Assembly (NCBI RefSeq): GCF_001046875.1
Contig: NZ_HF571038.1
Span: 2,292,553 to 2,333,580 of the forward strand
Length of the DNA stretch: 41,028 bases
Direction: 5' to 3'
DNA from: Nostocoides jenkinsii Ben 74
GTDB lineage: Bacteria > Actinomycetota > Actinomycetes > Actinomycetales > Dermatophilaceae
Positions 39,981-41,028 of the stretch are shown here, piece by piece. The notes below the pieces were generated by a model that saw only the letters and a program-made list of their open reading frames with translations, made no database searches and was not told where the DNA came from. Position 1 is the stretch's first letter. Each line of letters starts with the position of its first letter. The position numbers and the translations under genes are program-made.

Positions 39981-41028
39981 TCACGCGACGGTCACCACCA
40001 CCTCCTGGATGCCGCTCGACCCGCTGGGGAAGGGCGTGGCGCGTTCGGTGATCTGGGCGCGCCCCTGGCGGTCGACGGCGCGGACGGCGATGCGGTGCAG
40101 GCCGGGCTTGGCGTCCCACGGGAGGTACCACTGGCGCCAGTAGTCGATGTTGACGTCCGGGCCGAGCTTGGTCTCCTGCCAGTCGCCGTCGTCGATCTTG
40201 ACCTCGACCTTGCCGACGCCGCGGTGCTGGGCCCAGGCGACGCCGCCGATGGCGGTCATCCCCGCCTTGATCGTCGAGAGCGGCTCCGGGGTGTCGATGC
40301 GGGCGCTCGTCTTGATCGGGGCGTCCGTCGCCCACTGCCGCTTCGTCCAGTAGGACTGCTCGGCGGCATACGTCGTCAGGGTGAGCTTGGTGAGCCACTT
40401 CGTGGCGCCGACGAAGCCGTAGAGGCCGGGCGTGATGAGTCGCGCGGGGAAGCCGTGGGTGTCGGTGAGCTGGGCGCCGTTCATGCCGATGGCGATCATC
40501 GCGTCGCGCCCGTCGCGGACGACGGCGAGCGGGGTGCTGATGGTGAAGCCGTCGACGGCCGTGCTGAGCACCTGGTCCGGGCTGCCGGTGATGCCGGCGC
40601 GGTCGAGGACGTCGGTCAGGCGGACGCCGAGCCAGCGCGCGGCGCCGATGTAACCGCCGCCCACCTCGTTGGAGACGCACGTCATGGTGATGTCGCGCTC
40701 GATGAGGGGCATCTCGGAGAGCTCGGCGAAGGTCATCGTGAAGGGCTTCTCGACCATGCCGTCGATCTCGAGCGTCCACGTGTCGACGTCGACCTTGGGG
40801 ACGGTGAGGTTGGTGTCGACGCGGTAGAACTTGTCGGTCGGGGTCCGCAGCGGCGAGATGCCGGGCACGGTGCCCTCGAGGCCGGTCGGCAGCGGCTTGG
40901 CCTTATCGGCAGCGGCCGGCAGCACGATCTTCTTGATGGTCTGGGCCCCGCTGCGCAGCTGGCCACCGACGGCGGCGAGCACCGAGAGCGCCGTGACGCC
41001 GAGCGCCCCGCCGATGAAGCCGCGACGG
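39981..41028 (-). CDS. Molybdopterin-dependent oxidoreductase, sulfite oxidase-like, 5' part missing
   Basis: About 349 C-terminal residues; the frame is open to the window edge. It starts with a basic RRGFIGGALG and a hydrophobic segment, as in family members with a membrane N-terminus. The Mo-pterin domain has FYRVDTNLTVPKVD, the Mo-ligand cysteine in DITMTCVSNEVGGGYIG, HGFPARLITPGLYGF and KWLTKLTL. The Mo-cofactor dimerisation domain follows (GGVAWAQHRGVGKVEVKIDD). It sits upstream of the fasciclin-sigK-rskA genes, a set often found together in Micrococcales. Confidence 0.92.
   Translation of the reverse strand, partial: RRGFIGGALGVTALSVLAAVGGQLRSGAQTIKKIVLPAAADKAKPLPTGLEGTVPGISPLRTPTDKFYRVDTNLTVPKVDVDTWTLEIDGMVEKPFTMTFAELSEMPLIERDITMTCVSNEVGGGYIGAARWLGVRLTDVLDRAGITGSPDQVLSTAVDGFTISTPLAVVRDGRDAMIAIGMNGAQLTDTHGFPARLITPGLYGFVGATKWLTKLTLTTYAAEQSYWTKRQWATDAPIKTSARIDTPEPLSTIKAGMTAIGGVAWAQHRGVGKVEVKIDDGDWQETKLGPDVNIDYWRQWYLPWDAKPGLHRIAVRAVDRQGRAQITERATPFPSGSSGIQEVVVTVA

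Overview
The window is about 41 kb of very GC-rich actinobacterial DNA. Gene content points to Micrococcales, most likely the Intrasporangiaceae/Dermatophilaceae group: mycothiol biosynthesis genes (mshA, mshD), a GlnR-type orphan regulator, HbhA-like Lys/Ala proteins beside a XRE regulator, a DUF2516 membrane protein, and gene order shared with mycobacteria (glnR-mshD; ppk-mutT1; XRE-hbhA-DUF2516; mshA-ybjN-gpm). No tRNA, rRNA, CRISPR array, insertion sequence or prophage was seen, and no gene-free stretch exceeds 300 bases.

Layout. 1-2.2 kb: the 3' end of a CWB2 cell-wall-binding protein and small or envelope hypotheticals. 2.2-9.4 kb: an AlaA-type aminotransferase and a ThDP enzyme (minus), two overlapping CNNM/CorC-type membrane proteins, and a frameshifted PLP-dependent decarboxylase. 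9.5-15.4 kb: phosphate uptake, with a DUF47 PhoU-like protein plus Pit, then pstSCAB behind a PhoP-type direct repeat. 15.4-20.3 kb (minus): the overlapping operon glnR-mshD-ppk-mutT1, convergent with pst, so phosphate import, polyphosphate synthesis, nitrogen control and redox buffering lie together. 20.3-26.3 kb: a MoaD-like protein, a membrane protein, DsrE-like and nitrobindin-like proteins, an LCP protein, YgfZ, Dtd and an asparaginase. 26.4-29.1 kb: two HbhA-like paralogues, their XRE regulator and DUF2516. 29.1-31.2 kb: fdhD, mobA and a cupin. 31.2-36.2 kb: a methyltransferase, an anchored hypothetical, mshA-ybjN-gpmA and a GNAT protein.

At about 37.27-37.29 kb two incomplete minus-strand genes meet head to tail: a secreted-type protein lacking its N-terminus and a methyltransferase lacking its C-terminus. 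Everything to the right (methyltransferase start, rskA, sigK, fasciclin lipoprotein, molybdopterin oxidoreductase) may come from another locus or another genome, through real rearrangement or a chimeric assembly join.

Non-coding structure is the most distinctive aspect. The heptamer GTATGCC/GGCATAC recurs about 49 times by eye. Every convergent gene pair with room holds a long inverted repeat, including a perfect 64-bp spacerless palindrome at 29996-30059. The XRE regulator gene and hbhA paralogue 2 share an almost identical promoter-operator. The 5' ends of pit and mshD consist of 15-nt tandem repeats whose units carry candidate start codons.
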